Positions 24,040 to 32,258 of a stretch of DNA of 37,193 nt are shown here, piece after piece (the first letter of the stretch is position 1; each line of letters begins with the position of its first letter). This DNA is from Alphaproteobacteria bacterium (GTDB taxonomy: Bacteria > Pseudomonadota > Alphaproteobacteria > Rhodobacterales > Rhodobacteraceae). Position numbers and translations under genes: made by a program. Location: assembly GCA_029289325.1 (NCBI GenBank), contig JARFTV010000033.1, positions 1 through 37,193 on the forward strand, in the 5' to 3' direction. The notes below the pieces were generated by a model. The model ran no database searches, was not told where the DNA came from, and saw only the letters and a program-made list of their open reading frames with translations.

Positions 24040-24912
24040 TCACCCCCGCGCGCCGTAGTAAAGGCCCACGACATGCTCGGCCTCGGCAAAGAAGAGCCAG
24101 CGGGCGGCCAAGGCCCCGGCGAGGTGCAGGAAAGCGGCCAGCGCGATGCCCCAAGGTCCGAGGGGGAAAAGCAGGAGGATCGCCGGCAGGATCGAGGCCA
24201 GCGCGAGGGCGAGCTTGCGTAGCTTGGCGGCATGTTTGCGGCCGACGACGAAGATCATCTCGCGTTTCAGATAGTTCCCCGCCGTATGCGCAGGGTCGAA
24301 GACGGCGGGAACTCCCAGCCGGTCAAGCCCCGTCGCGGTGCCCATCGTCTGCCCGGCGCGGGCGAAGGCCCCGTCACCGACCTTCCACAGGGCAAACAGC
24401 ACGGCCCCCAGGGTTAGAAGAAGGATCGGCGCCCAGCCACGGGCCGAAAGCATCGCCCCTCCGGCCAGGGCGAAGGTCAGGAACATCACCGGGGTCAGCC
24501 AGTGATGCCAGCGCGGGACGGCCCGGATCTGGGTATAGATCATCGCGGTGGTAAGGACGGTCAGCAGGGCCAGCGCGCCGCCGATCTGGCCGACCAGCTG
24601 CGCAAGACCCAGCGCGAAGATGTCGGACAGGGCGACCGGCGCCAGGATCAGCAGCGTGGCGACCGAGGCCCAGGCCTCGCGGCTCAGCCAACTGGTGCGC
24701 CACTGCGTGAAGGCCTTGAGCGCGTTCTTCGGATTGCCGAGGTGGAAGGTCGAGGCGACCAAGCCCGCCACCGCCAGCCCGTAGCCAAGGCCCCAGAGGA
24801 AGAAGGCCGTCCAGCCCGTGGCGTTCAACGCCCCCCACCCCAGGAAGGCGAGGAAGCCGAAACCGAGGCCGGAGAGGGTGGAGAAGAGGACGACCGAGGG
24901 CGCGGGATGCAT
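24040..24912 (-). CDS. soeC: SoeC, membrane subunit of cytoplasmic sulfite dehydrogenase
   Basis: A 290-residue DmsC/NrfD-type membrane anchor with about eight hydrophobic segments. It holds the SoeAB catalytic pair on the cytoplasmic face and passes electrons to the quinone pool. DmsC-type anchors also serve DMSO or other reductases, so the sulfite assignment comes from SoeA and from the xsc context. The ATG overlaps the soeB stop by 1 nt (TGATG). Length fits SoeC. Confidence 0.9.
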   Translation of the reverse strand: MHPAPSVVLFSTLSGLGFGFLAFLGWGALNATGWTAFFLWGLGYGLAVAGLVASTFHLGNPKNALKAFTQWRTSWLSREAWASVATLLILAPVALSDIFALGLAQLVGQIGGALALLTVLTTAMIYTQIRAVPRWHHWLTPVMFLTFALAGGAMLSARGWAPILLLTLGAVLFALWKVGDGAFARAGQTMGTATGLDRLGVPAVFDPAHTAGNYLKREMIFVVGRKHAAKLRKLALALASILPAILLLFPLGPWGIALAAFLHLAGALAARWLFFAEAEHVVGLYYGARG

Positions 24913-25640
24913 CAGATCTTCCCCAGCATCCGGTCAAGCCAGCCCGCGATCCCGGTGGCCTTGATGTCCATGAGCGGTGCCAGCGGGCTTGCCTCCCCCG
25001 GCCCCTTCCGGCGCGGCGGGAGGTATTTGTTGGTGGGTTTGGTTCCCATGTCGGGCATCAGGTCATAGCCGCCGCGCTGCGCCACGAGCTTTGACACCTG
25101 GCTTTCGGGGTCGGCCAGATCGCCGAAATGCCGCGCGTTGGTCGGGCAGGTGCGGACGCAGGCGGGCTCGCGGTCCTCCTCCGGCAGCGTCTCGTTGTAG
25201 ATCCGGTCCACGCAAAGCGTGCATTTCTTCATCACCCCCTGCGCCGCATCCATCTCGCGCGCGCCATAGGGGCAGGCCCAGGCGCACAACCCGCAGCCGA
25301 TGCAGGCGTCCTCGTTCACCAGCACGATCCCGTCCTCGGCCCGCTTGTAGCTGGCCCCCGTGGGGCAGACCGTGACACAGGGCGCGTTGTCGCAATGCAG
25401 GCACGAGCGCGGGAAGGTCACGACCTGCGCCGGGCCTTCGGGAACGGCGACCTGGTAAGAATGGACGCGGTTCAGGAAGGTGCCCGAGGGGTCGGCGCCG
25501 TAGGGGTCCTGGTCCGAGAGGCCGATGCCGGCGTCATTCCAGCCCTTGCAGGCGGTGACGCAGGCCTGACAGCCGACGCAGGTGTCGAGGTCGATCACCA
25601 GGCCGAGTTTCTTTTCGGTGGTCTGCGGGAGGGCCGTCAT
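24912..25640 (-). CDS. soeB: SoeB, four-cluster ferredoxin subunit of sulfite dehydrogenase
   Basis: A 242-residue iron-sulfur protein with 16 cysteines in four groups: CVGCQACVTAC, CLHCDNAPCVTVC, CIGCGLCAWAC and the split group CTLC...ACVRTC. That gives four [4Fe-4S] clusters, as in DmsB/PsrB-type subunits, linking the molybdenum subunit to the membrane anchor. There is no signal peptide, in line with a cytoplasmic enzyme. The ATG overlaps the soeA stop by 4 nt and has GGGGAGG upstream. Confidence 0.93.
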   Translation of the reverse strand: MTALPQTTEKKLGLVIDLDTCVGCQACVTACKGWNDAGIGLSDQDPYGADPSGTFLNRVHSYQVAVPEGPAQVVTFPRSCLHCDNAPCVTVCPTGASYKRAEDGIVLVNEDACIGCGLCAWACPYGAREMDAAQGVMKKCTLCVDRIYNETLPEEDREPACVRTCPTNARHFGDLADPESQVSKLVAQRGGYDLMPDMGTKPTNKYLPPRRKGPGEASPLAPLMDIKATGIAGWLDRMLGKI

Positions 25641-28492
25641 CGCCCCGCCTCCCCGCCGGGGACCAAAAGTTTTCGAAAACTTTTGGCAAGATTCTTCGAA
25701 GAATTTTGGCCCCGGCCGCCACCGGCGCGCGGGGGGTCGGGGAGGCGTTCGAACATCGGTTCCACCATGCCGCGCGGATGGTCCTCGGCCGCAACCCGCT
25801 CCACCCGCACCCGCTGGTCGAACCAGGCGGCCTGGCCGGTGATGGGGTCGGAGTTCGACAGCCGCACCTCGTCGCGGTCCGGCAGCAGTTCCGAGATCAG
25901 GTGGTTCAACAGGAACCCCGTCGTCGCCTCCGGCGCATCGGCATCCAAGGCCCAGGCCCCCTTGCGCTTGCCGATGGCGTTCCAGGTCCAGACGGTGTTC
26001 TCGTTCAGCGCGGCCATATGGGCCGCGGGCACCACAATGGTGCCGGCCCGCGACGAAACCCGCGCCCAGTCGCCGTCCTCGAACCCCTGCGCCTCCCAGA
26101 TCTTTGTCGGCAGATACAGGTAGTTGCGCCCCTTGATCTGCCGCAGCCAGGCGTTCTGGCTGCCCCAGGAGTGGTACTGGTCCATCGGCCTTTGTGTCAG
26201 GGCATGAACCGGGTAGCCGAAGGCCGCATCCTCGTCGCCGTAGGGCGCGTACCAGATCGGCAGCGGGTGCATGGCCTGCTTCAGCCGGGCGCGCAGGTGG
26301 TCGGGAGGCTGGCGGGGGCCGTGGCCCTCGGCGGCCAGCTGGAAACGGCGCATCGGCTCGGACCAGATGTTGAAGAGGTAGGGCTGCGGGGTTTCGTAGA
26401 GGCCAAGGCGGACCGCCCAGTCCTGGTAGGCCGCGTTCCAGGGTTTGTAGAAGGCGGCCTCCTCGGGCACATGGACCTGGTAGAAGGCGCCGTTCTCGAT
26501 GTAGCGCGCCAGCTGGTCTGGGTTCGGCGCGCCGCGCCCCTCTGCCTCGCCATTCTCCCGGAAGCCCATCAGCGGGCCAACGCCCGGACGGCGCTGGTGG
26601 TTGGCGATGTAGTCGGCGTAGTCATTGTATTTCGCCGTCCCGTCTTCGTTGACCATGCCCGGCAGACCAAGACGCGCGCCAAGCTCCAGCAGCACCGACT
26701 GGAAGCAGCGCACCTCGCGGTCGGGTTCGATGACCGGCCAGCGGACCGCATCCCCCGCCGCATCGGGCTCGGAAATCGGGCGGTCCAGCAGGCTGATGCA
26801 GTCGTGGCGTTCCAGGTAGGTCGTGTCGGGCAGGATCAGGTCGGCATAGGCCACCATCTCGGAGGCATAGGCGTCGGAATAGATGATCCGGGGGATGACA
26901 TATTCACCATCCCGCTCCTCCGTCAGCATCTCCATCACGCGGGCGGAGTTCATGCTGGAGTTCCAGGACATGTTCGCCATGTAGAGGAAGAGCGTGTCGA
27001 TCTCGTACGGGTCCCCGGCATGGGCATTGGGGATGACCATATGCATCAACCCATGCGCCGAGAACGGGTTTTCCCAGGAAAACCCCTTGTCGATCCGGGC
27101 CGGGCTGCCGTCGGGCAGAAGGCAGAGGTCGTCGGGCGAGCGGACATAGCCCAGATGCGGGCCGGTCAGCGGCTTCCCGGGGGTGGTCACGAAATGCGGC
27201 GTCGGGTGCGCCTCGACGGGCTTGGGGTATGGCGGTTTCAGGCGGTAGCCGCCGGGGGTCTCTACCGCGCCCAGAAGGATTTGCAGCAGATGCAGCGCCC
27301 GAGCAGTCTGGAAGCCGTTGGAATGGGCCGAAATCCCCCGCATGGCGTGGAAGCTGACCGGGCGGCCGGGCATGTCGGCATGTTCGTTGCCCCGGAAGTC
27401 GGTCCAGGGGCGGTCGAGCGTGATGGCGTGATCGAAGGCGGTTTCCGCAAGCTCGGCGGCCAGCTGGCGGATACGGATCGCCGTGACGCCGCAGCGGGCG
27501 GCGACGGCTTCGGGGGCATAGTCGGGCTTCAGATATTCCTCGACCATATGGCGAAAGACGGTGCGGTTCCCCCGCCATTCTGCGCCGAGGTCCGGCTCAA
27601 CCCCCTTCCCGTCCCAAGGCGCGGGATGGCCGGTGCGGCGGTCGATCACGAAGGGCTGGCTTTCGGCGTTGCGCACGAAAAGGCCCTTCTCCGGTCCGTC
27701 CGCCTCCGTCACCAAGAGCGGCGCGTTGGTCCATTGCGCGAGGTAGTCGAGGTCGATCTTCCCCGCCTCCAGCAGGCAATGGATCAGCGACAGGATCAGA
27801 AGGCCGTCCGTCCCCGGCGTGATCCCGATCCAGTCATCGGCCACCGCCGAATAGCCGGTCCTGACCGGATTTACCGAGATCACCCGCGCGCCCCGGGCCT
27901 TCAGCTTGCCGATGCCGATCTTGATCGGATTGGAGTCATGGTCCTCGGCCACGCCGAACATGACAAAAAGCTTCGTCCGCTCCCAATCCGGCTGGCCGAA
28001 CTCCCAGAAGGCCCCGCCGATGGTATAGATCCCGCCTGCCGCCATGTTCACCGAACAGAAGCCCCCATGCGCGGCATAGTTCGGTGTCCCGAAATTCTGC
28101 GCCCACCAGCCTGTGAGGCTTTGGCTCTGGTCGCGCCCGGTGAAGAAGGCGAGCTTCTCCGGCGCGGTTTCCCGCAGGGGCTTCATCCAGGCGACTGCGG
28201 TGAATAGCGCCTCCTCCCAGGAAATCTCCTCGAAGGCCCCCGATCCCCGGGGGCCGACCCGGCGCAGCGGCGCGCGCAGCCGGCTGGGGGCGGTGACCTG
28301 CATGATCCCGGAGGCCCCCTTGGCGCACAAGACGCCCTTGTTGATGGGGTGGTCCCGATTGCCCTCGATATAGGCGACGCGGCCAGATTTGAGGTGGACG
28401 TTGATCCCGCAGCGGCAGGCACACATGTAACAGGTGGTCTGACGGACCTCGTCCCCGACCTGTCGCTGGGTCTCCACCCTTGGCTGGTTCAC
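25637..28492 (-). CDS. soeA: SoeA, molybdopterin catalytic subunit of sulfite dehydrogenase
   Basis: A 951-residue molybdopterin oxidoreductase of the DMSO-reductase family. The N-terminal [4Fe-4S] motif is C21-x2-C24-x3-C28 and C56. C146 in GGFCSVNMA is the likely Mo ligand. There is no Tat signal, so the enzyme is cytoplasmic; this fits SoeABC, which oxidises sulfite made inside the cell. The start is GTG, overlapping the ackA stop by 4 nt. The last 20-25 residues (QNSSKNLAKSFRKLL...) are encoded by an AT-rich palindromic element, unlike the rest of the gene. Polysulfide/thiosulfate or DMSO reductase are alternatives, made less likely by the xsc-tauE-ackA context. Confidence 0.92.
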   Translation of the reverse strand: MNQPRVETQRQVGDEVRQTTCYMCACRCGINVHLKSGRVAYIEGNRDHPINKGVLCAKGASGIMQVTAPSRLRAPLRRVGPRGSGAFEEISWEEALFTAVAWMKPLRETAPEKLAFFTGRDQSQSLTGWWAQNFGTPNYAAHGGFCSVNMAAGGIYTIGGAFWEFGQPDWERTKLFVMFGVAEDHDSNPIKIGIGKLKARGARVISVNPVRTGYSAVADDWIGITPGTDGLLILSLIHCLLEAGKIDLDYLAQWTNAPLLVTEADGPEKGLFVRNAESQPFVIDRRTGHPAPWDGKGVEPDLGAEWRGNRTVFRHMVEEYLKPDYAPEAVAARCGVTAIRIRQLAAELAETAFDHAITLDRPWTDFRGNEHADMPGRPVSFHAMRGISAHSNGFQTARALHLLQILLGAVETPGGYRLKPPYPKPVEAHPTPHFVTTPGKPLTGPHLGYVRSPDDLCLLPDGSPARIDKGFSWENPFSAHGLMHMVIPNAHAGDPYEIDTLFLYMANMSWNSSMNSARVMEMLTEERDGEYVIPRIIYSDAYASEMVAYADLILPDTTYLERHDCISLLDRPISEPDAAGDAVRWPVIEPDREVRCFQSVLLELGARLGLPGMVNEDGTAKYNDYADYIANHQRRPGVGPLMGFRENGEAEGRGAPNPDQLARYIENGAFYQVHVPEEAAFYKPWNAAYQDWAVRLGLYETPQPYLFNIWSEPMRRFQLAAEGHGPRQPPDHLRARLKQAMHPLPIWYAPYGDEDAAFGYPVHALTQRPMDQYHSWGSQNAWLRQIKGRNYLYLPTKIWEAQGFEDGDWARVSSRAGTIVVPAAHMAALNENTVWTWNAIGKRKGAWALDADAPEATTGFLLNHLISELLPDRDEVRLSNSDPITGQAAWFDQRVRVERVAAEDHPRGMVEPMFERLPDPPRAGGGRGQNSSKNLAKSFRKLLVPGGEAGR
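25663..25709. repeat. Double palindromic element at the soeA-soeB junction
   Basis: A perfect 24-bp palindrome at 25663-25686 (CCAAAAGTTTTC and its reverse complement) is followed by a perfect 14-bp palindrome ATTCTTCGAAGAAT at 25691-25704. The outer CCAAAA (25663) and TTTTGG (25704-25709) can also pair. The unit is AT-rich in GC-rich surroundings. It is translated as the end of SoeA and lies 23 nt or more upstream of the soeB ATG. Confidence 0.85.
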
Positions 28493-29565
28493 GCGTCCTC
28501 CCTTGCCCTTGCCGCCTGCGCCTCAATCGCAATCTGGCGTTCCTCGTCGGCCGGCACAAGAAGGATAGCGACGCGGGATGTCGGATCGTGCAGATGGGTT
28601 TCGTTCCGGGCGTTGGCCCCAAGGTCAGGAGATACTCCCAGAAAGCCAAGGCCCGAGAGAATTTCCTTCCGCATCCAGGGATCGTTCTCCCCGATCCCGC
28701 CCGTGAAGACCACGGCGTCGAGGCCCCCCATCGCGGCCACCATCGACCCGGCATGGCGCACCGCCCAATAGGCGAAATGCTGCAGCGCAAAGCGCGCCTC
28801 CGGCGTCCCGGCCGCGTGAAGCGCCCGCATGTCGCTTGCCCCGGCAAGGCCCAGGAGCCCGCTTTCCCGGTTCAGGATCCGGGCCGCACCCTCCAGCCCA
28901 TGCAGTTCGGCCAGCCGCAGCACCGCGTTCCCGTCGATCGCCCCGGTCCGCGTCCCCATCGTCAGCCCGTCCAGCGGCGAATAGCCCATCGTCGTCGCCA
29001 CCGAGCGCCCGTTCACGATCGCGGCCAGCGAACAACCGTTGCCGAGATGGCACGCCAGAAGCCGCTCGGGCAGCTCACCCCGCGCCTGCAGGATCCGCAC
29101 CAGGGCGGCGAAGCTGATCCCGTGAAAGCCATAGCGGCGAAGACCCCGGTCCCGCTCCGCCTTGGGCAAGGCATAGGTGGTGGCGACGGCCGGGTTCGTG
29201 GCATGGAAGGCCGTGTCGAAGGCCGCATATTGCGGCAGATCCGGCATAAGGTCGGCAAGCGCCTGGATTCCCACCAGATTCGCCGGGTTGTGCAAAGGTG
29301 CCAGCGGCACGCAGGCCCGAATCTGCCGGATCACCTGTGGCGTCACCCGGCAAGTGGCCGTGAGGTCGGCTCCGCCATGCACCACCCGATGCGCCGCCGC
29401 CGTCAGCCGGTCCATCGCCACGCCGACCTGCGCCAGCCCCTCGGCCATCGCGGCGTGATGGCCGTCCGGTCCGATCTCGCCGACAAAGGCCTTCGCCACC
29501 TCCCTCTCCCCGTCGAAGAGCTTCAACTTCAGCGACGACGACCCCGCGTTCACGATCAGCCACAT
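28489..29565 (-). CDS. ackA: Acetate kinase (short, divergent type)
   Basis: Converts acetyl phosphate and ADP to acetate and ATP; here the acetyl phosphate would come from Xsc. The ASKHA-family kinase motifs are present: NAGSSSLK near the N-terminus, HRVVHGG, PLHNPANL, FDTAFH, RRYGFHG, HLGNG, MGTR and TGGIGEND. At 358 residues it is about 40 shorter than usual. The typical SGDIDP after MGTR reads TGAIDG, and GTSH reads GISF. The catalytic Arg, Asp and His positions I can recognise are kept. ATG overlaps the tauE stop (TGATG), and the stop overlaps the soeA GTG. Confidence 0.9.
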   Translation of the reverse strand: MWLIVNAGSSSLKLKLFDGEREVAKAFVGEIGPDGHHAAMAEGLAQVGVAMDRLTAAAHRVVHGGADLTATCRVTPQVIRQIRACVPLAPLHNPANLVGIQALADLMPDLPQYAAFDTAFHATNPAVATTYALPKAERDRGLRRYGFHGISFAALVRILQARGELPERLLACHLGNGCSLAAIVNGRSVATTMGYSPLDGLTMGTRTGAIDGNAVLRLAELHGLEGAARILNRESGLLGLAGASDMRALHAAGTPEARFALQHFAYWAVRHAGSMVAAMGGLDAVVFTGGIGENDPWMRKEILSGLGFLGVSPDLGANARNETHLHDPTSRVAILLVPADEERQIAIEAQAARAREDA

Positions 29566-30311
29566 CAGATCAGCGCCTTTCCCAGACCGAGGACGGCAAG
29601 CCCCGCCAGAAGCCCAATCGCAAACCGGCGGAAGTCCTGCGGATCCGTCCCGAAGAAATGCCGTCCCCCAAGCCAGTTGCCAAGAAGCGTGACCGGCAGG
29701 GCAAGGAGGGAGGCCCAGAGCGTATCCCAGCTGACCAGCCCCGCAAGCCAGTAAAGCGGGGCCGAGTAGACATCGAGCAGCGGGAAATAGGCGATCAGCG
29801 TGGCCCGGAACACGGCCGAGGGCATCGGCTGGGCGGCGAAGAAGGCCGCGACCGGCAGCCCGCCCATTCCCGGCGCATTGGCAAGGCCCGAGATCACTCC
29901 GGCCAGCCCGTTCGGCGACCCGCGCACCTCGGAGGAAAGGCGCCAGCCGGCAAGCAGGACGACGCACATCAACAGCACATAGGCCGAGATCACCGCCCGC
30001 GCGGTGTCCTCGCTGACCCCGGTCAGCACCCACAGACCAAGCGGCAGGCCCAGTGCCGCGCCGCCCATGAGCCATCCGACCCGCCGCCAGTCCACGTCCG
30101 GACCGGCACCCTTTGCGGCCTGAAGCGACATGACTGCTTCCAGAATGACGACGACCGCGACAAAGTTGAGGGGATTGGTGACAAGACCAGCTGCGGCGAT
30201 CAGCAGCGCCGAAAAGCCGAAGCCAGAGTAGCCGCGCACGAAACCGGCGATCAGGCAGGACAGGGCCAGCCAGGCCAGAGCGGCGGGCCCAAGGTCAAAA
30301 GGCACGGACAC
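29565..30311 (-). CDS. tauE: TauE/SafE-family sulfite/sulfonate exporter
   Basis: A 248-residue protein with about seven or eight hydrophobic segments, of the TSUP (DUF81) family. The opening helix contains GFVRGYSGFGF and the mid-protein repeat GLANAPGMGGLPV; both are typical family loops. Members next to xsc are thought to export sulfite released from sulfonates. It begins 30 nt after the xsc stop and its own stop overlaps the ackA start by 1 nt. Direct transport evidence is lacking, so the substrate is inferred from context. Confidence 0.87.
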   Translation of the reverse strand: MSVPFDLGPAALAWLALSCLIAGFVRGYSGFGFSALLIAAAGLVTNPLNFVAVVVILEAVMSLQAAKGAGPDVDWRRVGWLMGGAALGLPLGLWVLTGVSEDTARAVISAYVLLMCVVLLAGWRLSSEVRGSPNGLAGVISGLANAPGMGGLPVAAFFAAQPMPSAVFRATLIAYFPLLDVYSAPLYWLAGLVSWDTLWASLLALPVTLLGNWLGGRHFFGTDPQDFRRFAIGLLAGLAVLGLGKALI

Positions 30312-30341
30312 CCCCCGGAATCCTGGCGGAAGACTCCTGCC

Positions 30342-32117
30342 TCACCCTGCCACCTGCGGCCGCATGTCTTCCCGAGTGATGCCCGCGACCGTGACCGGCT
30401 TCTTCATCGCATCGCGGCGGAACGGCTCCCCCAGTTCCTGGTTGATCAGCGCCTCGATCAGTGTCGTCCTGCCCGCCATCTGGTCGGTGATCGCCTGCCG
30501 CAGCGCCGCGGCAAGCTCCTCCATCGTCCGCGCCTGTACGCCTTGCAACCCGCAGGCCCTTGCGATCCCGGCGTAACTGACCCCGGTGTCCAGCTCGGTG
30601 CCGACGAAATTGTCATCATACCAGAGCGTGGAGTTCCGCTTCTCGGCCCCCCACTGGTAGTTGCGGAAGACGACCATGGTGATCGCCGGCCATTCCTTGC
30701 GGCCGATGGCGGTCAGCTCGGTCACCGCGATCCCGAAAGCGCCGTCGCCCGCAAAACCGACGACGGGGGTATCCGGGCAGGCGATCTTGGCCCCGATGAT
30801 CGCCGGCAATCCATAGCCGCAGGGGCCGAAGAGGCCGGGGGCAAGATATTTCCGGCCCGCCTCGAAACTGGGATAGGCGTTGCCGATGGCGCAGTTGTTG
30901 CCGATGTCACTGGAGATGATCGCCTCTTTCGGCAGCACGGACTGGATCGCGCGCCAGGCCATGCGGGGGCTCATCCAGTCGGGCTTGGCCGCACGGGCGC
31001 GTTCGTTCCAGCTGGTTCCGGGATCGTCCTGTTCGTGGTCCATCGAGGACAATTCCTGCGCCCAGGCGGATTTTCTTTGCGCGATCAGCGCCTTGCGTTC
31101 CTCCCTACCTGCATCGCCCGCGGTTTTCGACAGCCGCGCGAGGAGGCTCTCCGCCACCTTCTTCGCATCGCCCACGATCCCCACCGTCACCGGCTTCGTC
31201 AGCCCGATCCGGTTCGGGTTGATATCGACCTGGATGATCCGTGCCTCACGCGGCCAATAGGCCAGTCCATAGCCTGGAAGGGTTGAGAAGGGGTTAAGCC
31301 GCGTCCCCAGCGCCAGGACCACATCCGCCTGCCGGATCAGCTCCATCGCCGCCTTCGACCCGTTGTAACCCAAGGGTCCCGCGAACAGCGGATGCGACCC
31401 GGGAAAGGCGTCGTTGTGCTGATACCCCACGCAAACCGGGGCGGTCAGGCGTTCGGCCAGCGCCATCGAGGCGGGGATCGCGCCCCCGATCACCACGCCC
31501 GCGCCGTTCAGGATCACCGGGAACTTGGCGCTGGACAGAAGCTGCGCCGCCTGGGCGATCGCCTCCTCACCGCCCGAGGGCCGCTCGAACTCCACCACCG
31601 CCGGAAGGTCGATGTCGATGATCTGGGTGAAATAGTCCCGTGGCATGTTAATCTGCGCCGGAGCGGACTGGCGCTTGGCCTGCAGGATCACGCGGTTCAG
31701 CACCTCAGCCACGCGCGAGGGATCGCGGACCTCCTCCTGATAGCAGACCATATCCTTGAACAAGGCCATCTGCTCCACTTCCTGGAAGCCGCCCATCCCG
31801 ATGGTCTTGTTGGCGGCCTGCGGTGTCACCAGCAGCAAAGGCGTGTGATTCCAATAGGCTGTCTTCACCGCGGTGACGAAGTTGGTGATGCCCGGCCCGT
31901 TCTGGGCGATCATCATGCACATCCTGCCCGAGGCACGGGTGAAGCCGTCGGCCATCATCCCGCCCGAGCCTTCGTGGGCGCAGTCCCAGAAGGTGATGCC
32001 GGCCTTGGGGAAGAGGTCGGAGATCGGCATGAAGGCCGAGCCGATGATCCCGAAGGCATGTTCGATCCCGTGCTGCTGGAGCACTTTGACAAAGGCTTCC
32101 TCGGTCGTCATCCGCAT
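30342..32117 (-). CDS. xsc: Xsc, sulfoacetaldehyde acetyltransferase
   Basis: A 591-residue ThDP enzyme that splits sulfoacetaldehyde with phosphate to acetyl phosphate and sulfite. It has the three-domain ThDP fold: the PYR domain with E50 of HEGSGGMMADGFTR, a central domain, and the PP domain with the ThDP motif GDGAFG...RNYQWGAEKRN. The Xsc-like stretches NGPGITNFVTAVKTAYWNHTP (given here only as position about 73-93) and YWPREARIIQVDINPNRIGL are recognisable. The ATG at 32117 has GGAG 6 nt upstream; a second ATG 6 nt later is possible. It leads the chain xsc-tauE-ackA-soeABC. A TauR-like box lies about 60 nt upstream. Confidence 0.95.
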   Translation of the reverse strand: MRMTTEEAFVKVLQQHGIEHAFGIIGSAFMPISDLFPKAGITFWDCAHEGSGGMMADGFTRASGRMCMMIAQNGPGITNFVTAVKTAYWNHTPLLLVTPQAANKTIGMGGFQEVEQMALFKDMVCYQEEVRDPSRVAEVLNRVILQAKRQSAPAQINMPRDYFTQIIDIDLPAVVEFERPSGGEEAIAQAAQLLSSAKFPVILNGAGVVIGGAIPASMALAERLTAPVCVGYQHNDAFPGSHPLFAGPLGYNGSKAAMELIRQADVVLALGTRLNPFSTLPGYGLAYWPREARIIQVDINPNRIGLTKPVTVGIVGDAKKVAESLLARLSKTAGDAGREERKALIAQRKSAWAQELSSMDHEQDDPGTSWNERARAAKPDWMSPRMAWRAIQSVLPKEAIISSDIGNNCAIGNAYPSFEAGRKYLAPGLFGPCGYGLPAIIGAKIACPDTPVVGFAGDGAFGIAVTELTAIGRKEWPAITMVVFRNYQWGAEKRNSTLWYDDNFVGTELDTGVSYAGIARACGLQGVQARTMEELAAALRQAITDQMAGRTTLIEALINQELGEPFRRDAMKKPVTVAGITREDMRPQVAG

Positions 32118-32175
32118 CGCACTCTCCGGTCACCCAACTGGTCGCAAGCAGCCTACGACCGCGCCAGTTCGGGCC

Positions 32176-32185
32176 TTAGGGCCAG
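32176..32185 (-). promoter_or_regulatory. TauR-like box upstream of xsc
   Basis: On the minus strand this reads CTGGCCCTAA, 9 of 10 to the R. capsulatus TauR consensus CTGGACYTAA as I recall it. A weaker partner, CTGGATTGGA, lies at 32204-32213. The box overlaps an AGGGCC/GGCCCT hairpin (32178-32198) that may be the tauR terminator. Confidence 0.5.
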
Positions 32186-32258
32186 TTCTTCCGGCCCTCT
32201 ATGTCCAATCCAGCCACTCGCTTTACGCCGCGGGACGCCCTGCGGGACGTGACGCCGG

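Noticed and set aside
24985-25040. A GGAGGTATTT stretch in soeB resembling the GGATATTT element
   Set aside because: It encodes NKYLPPRR, which I believe is conserved in SoeB itself, and the rest of the 22-mer does not match.
25706-28207. An 833-codon plus-strand open frame opposite soeA
   Set aside because: Antisense shadow; composition is low-complexity and the SoeA motifs on the minus strand are unambiguous. The plus-strand frames opposite the phosphomutase (21844-24222) and bchE (451-2280) were set aside for the same reason.
25637-28492. DMSO or polysulfide/tetrathionate reductase as identity for the molybdoenzyme
   Set aside because: No Tat signal, so it is cytoplasmic, and it overlaps ackA in an xsc operon; SoeA fits better. 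Not excluded without a tree.
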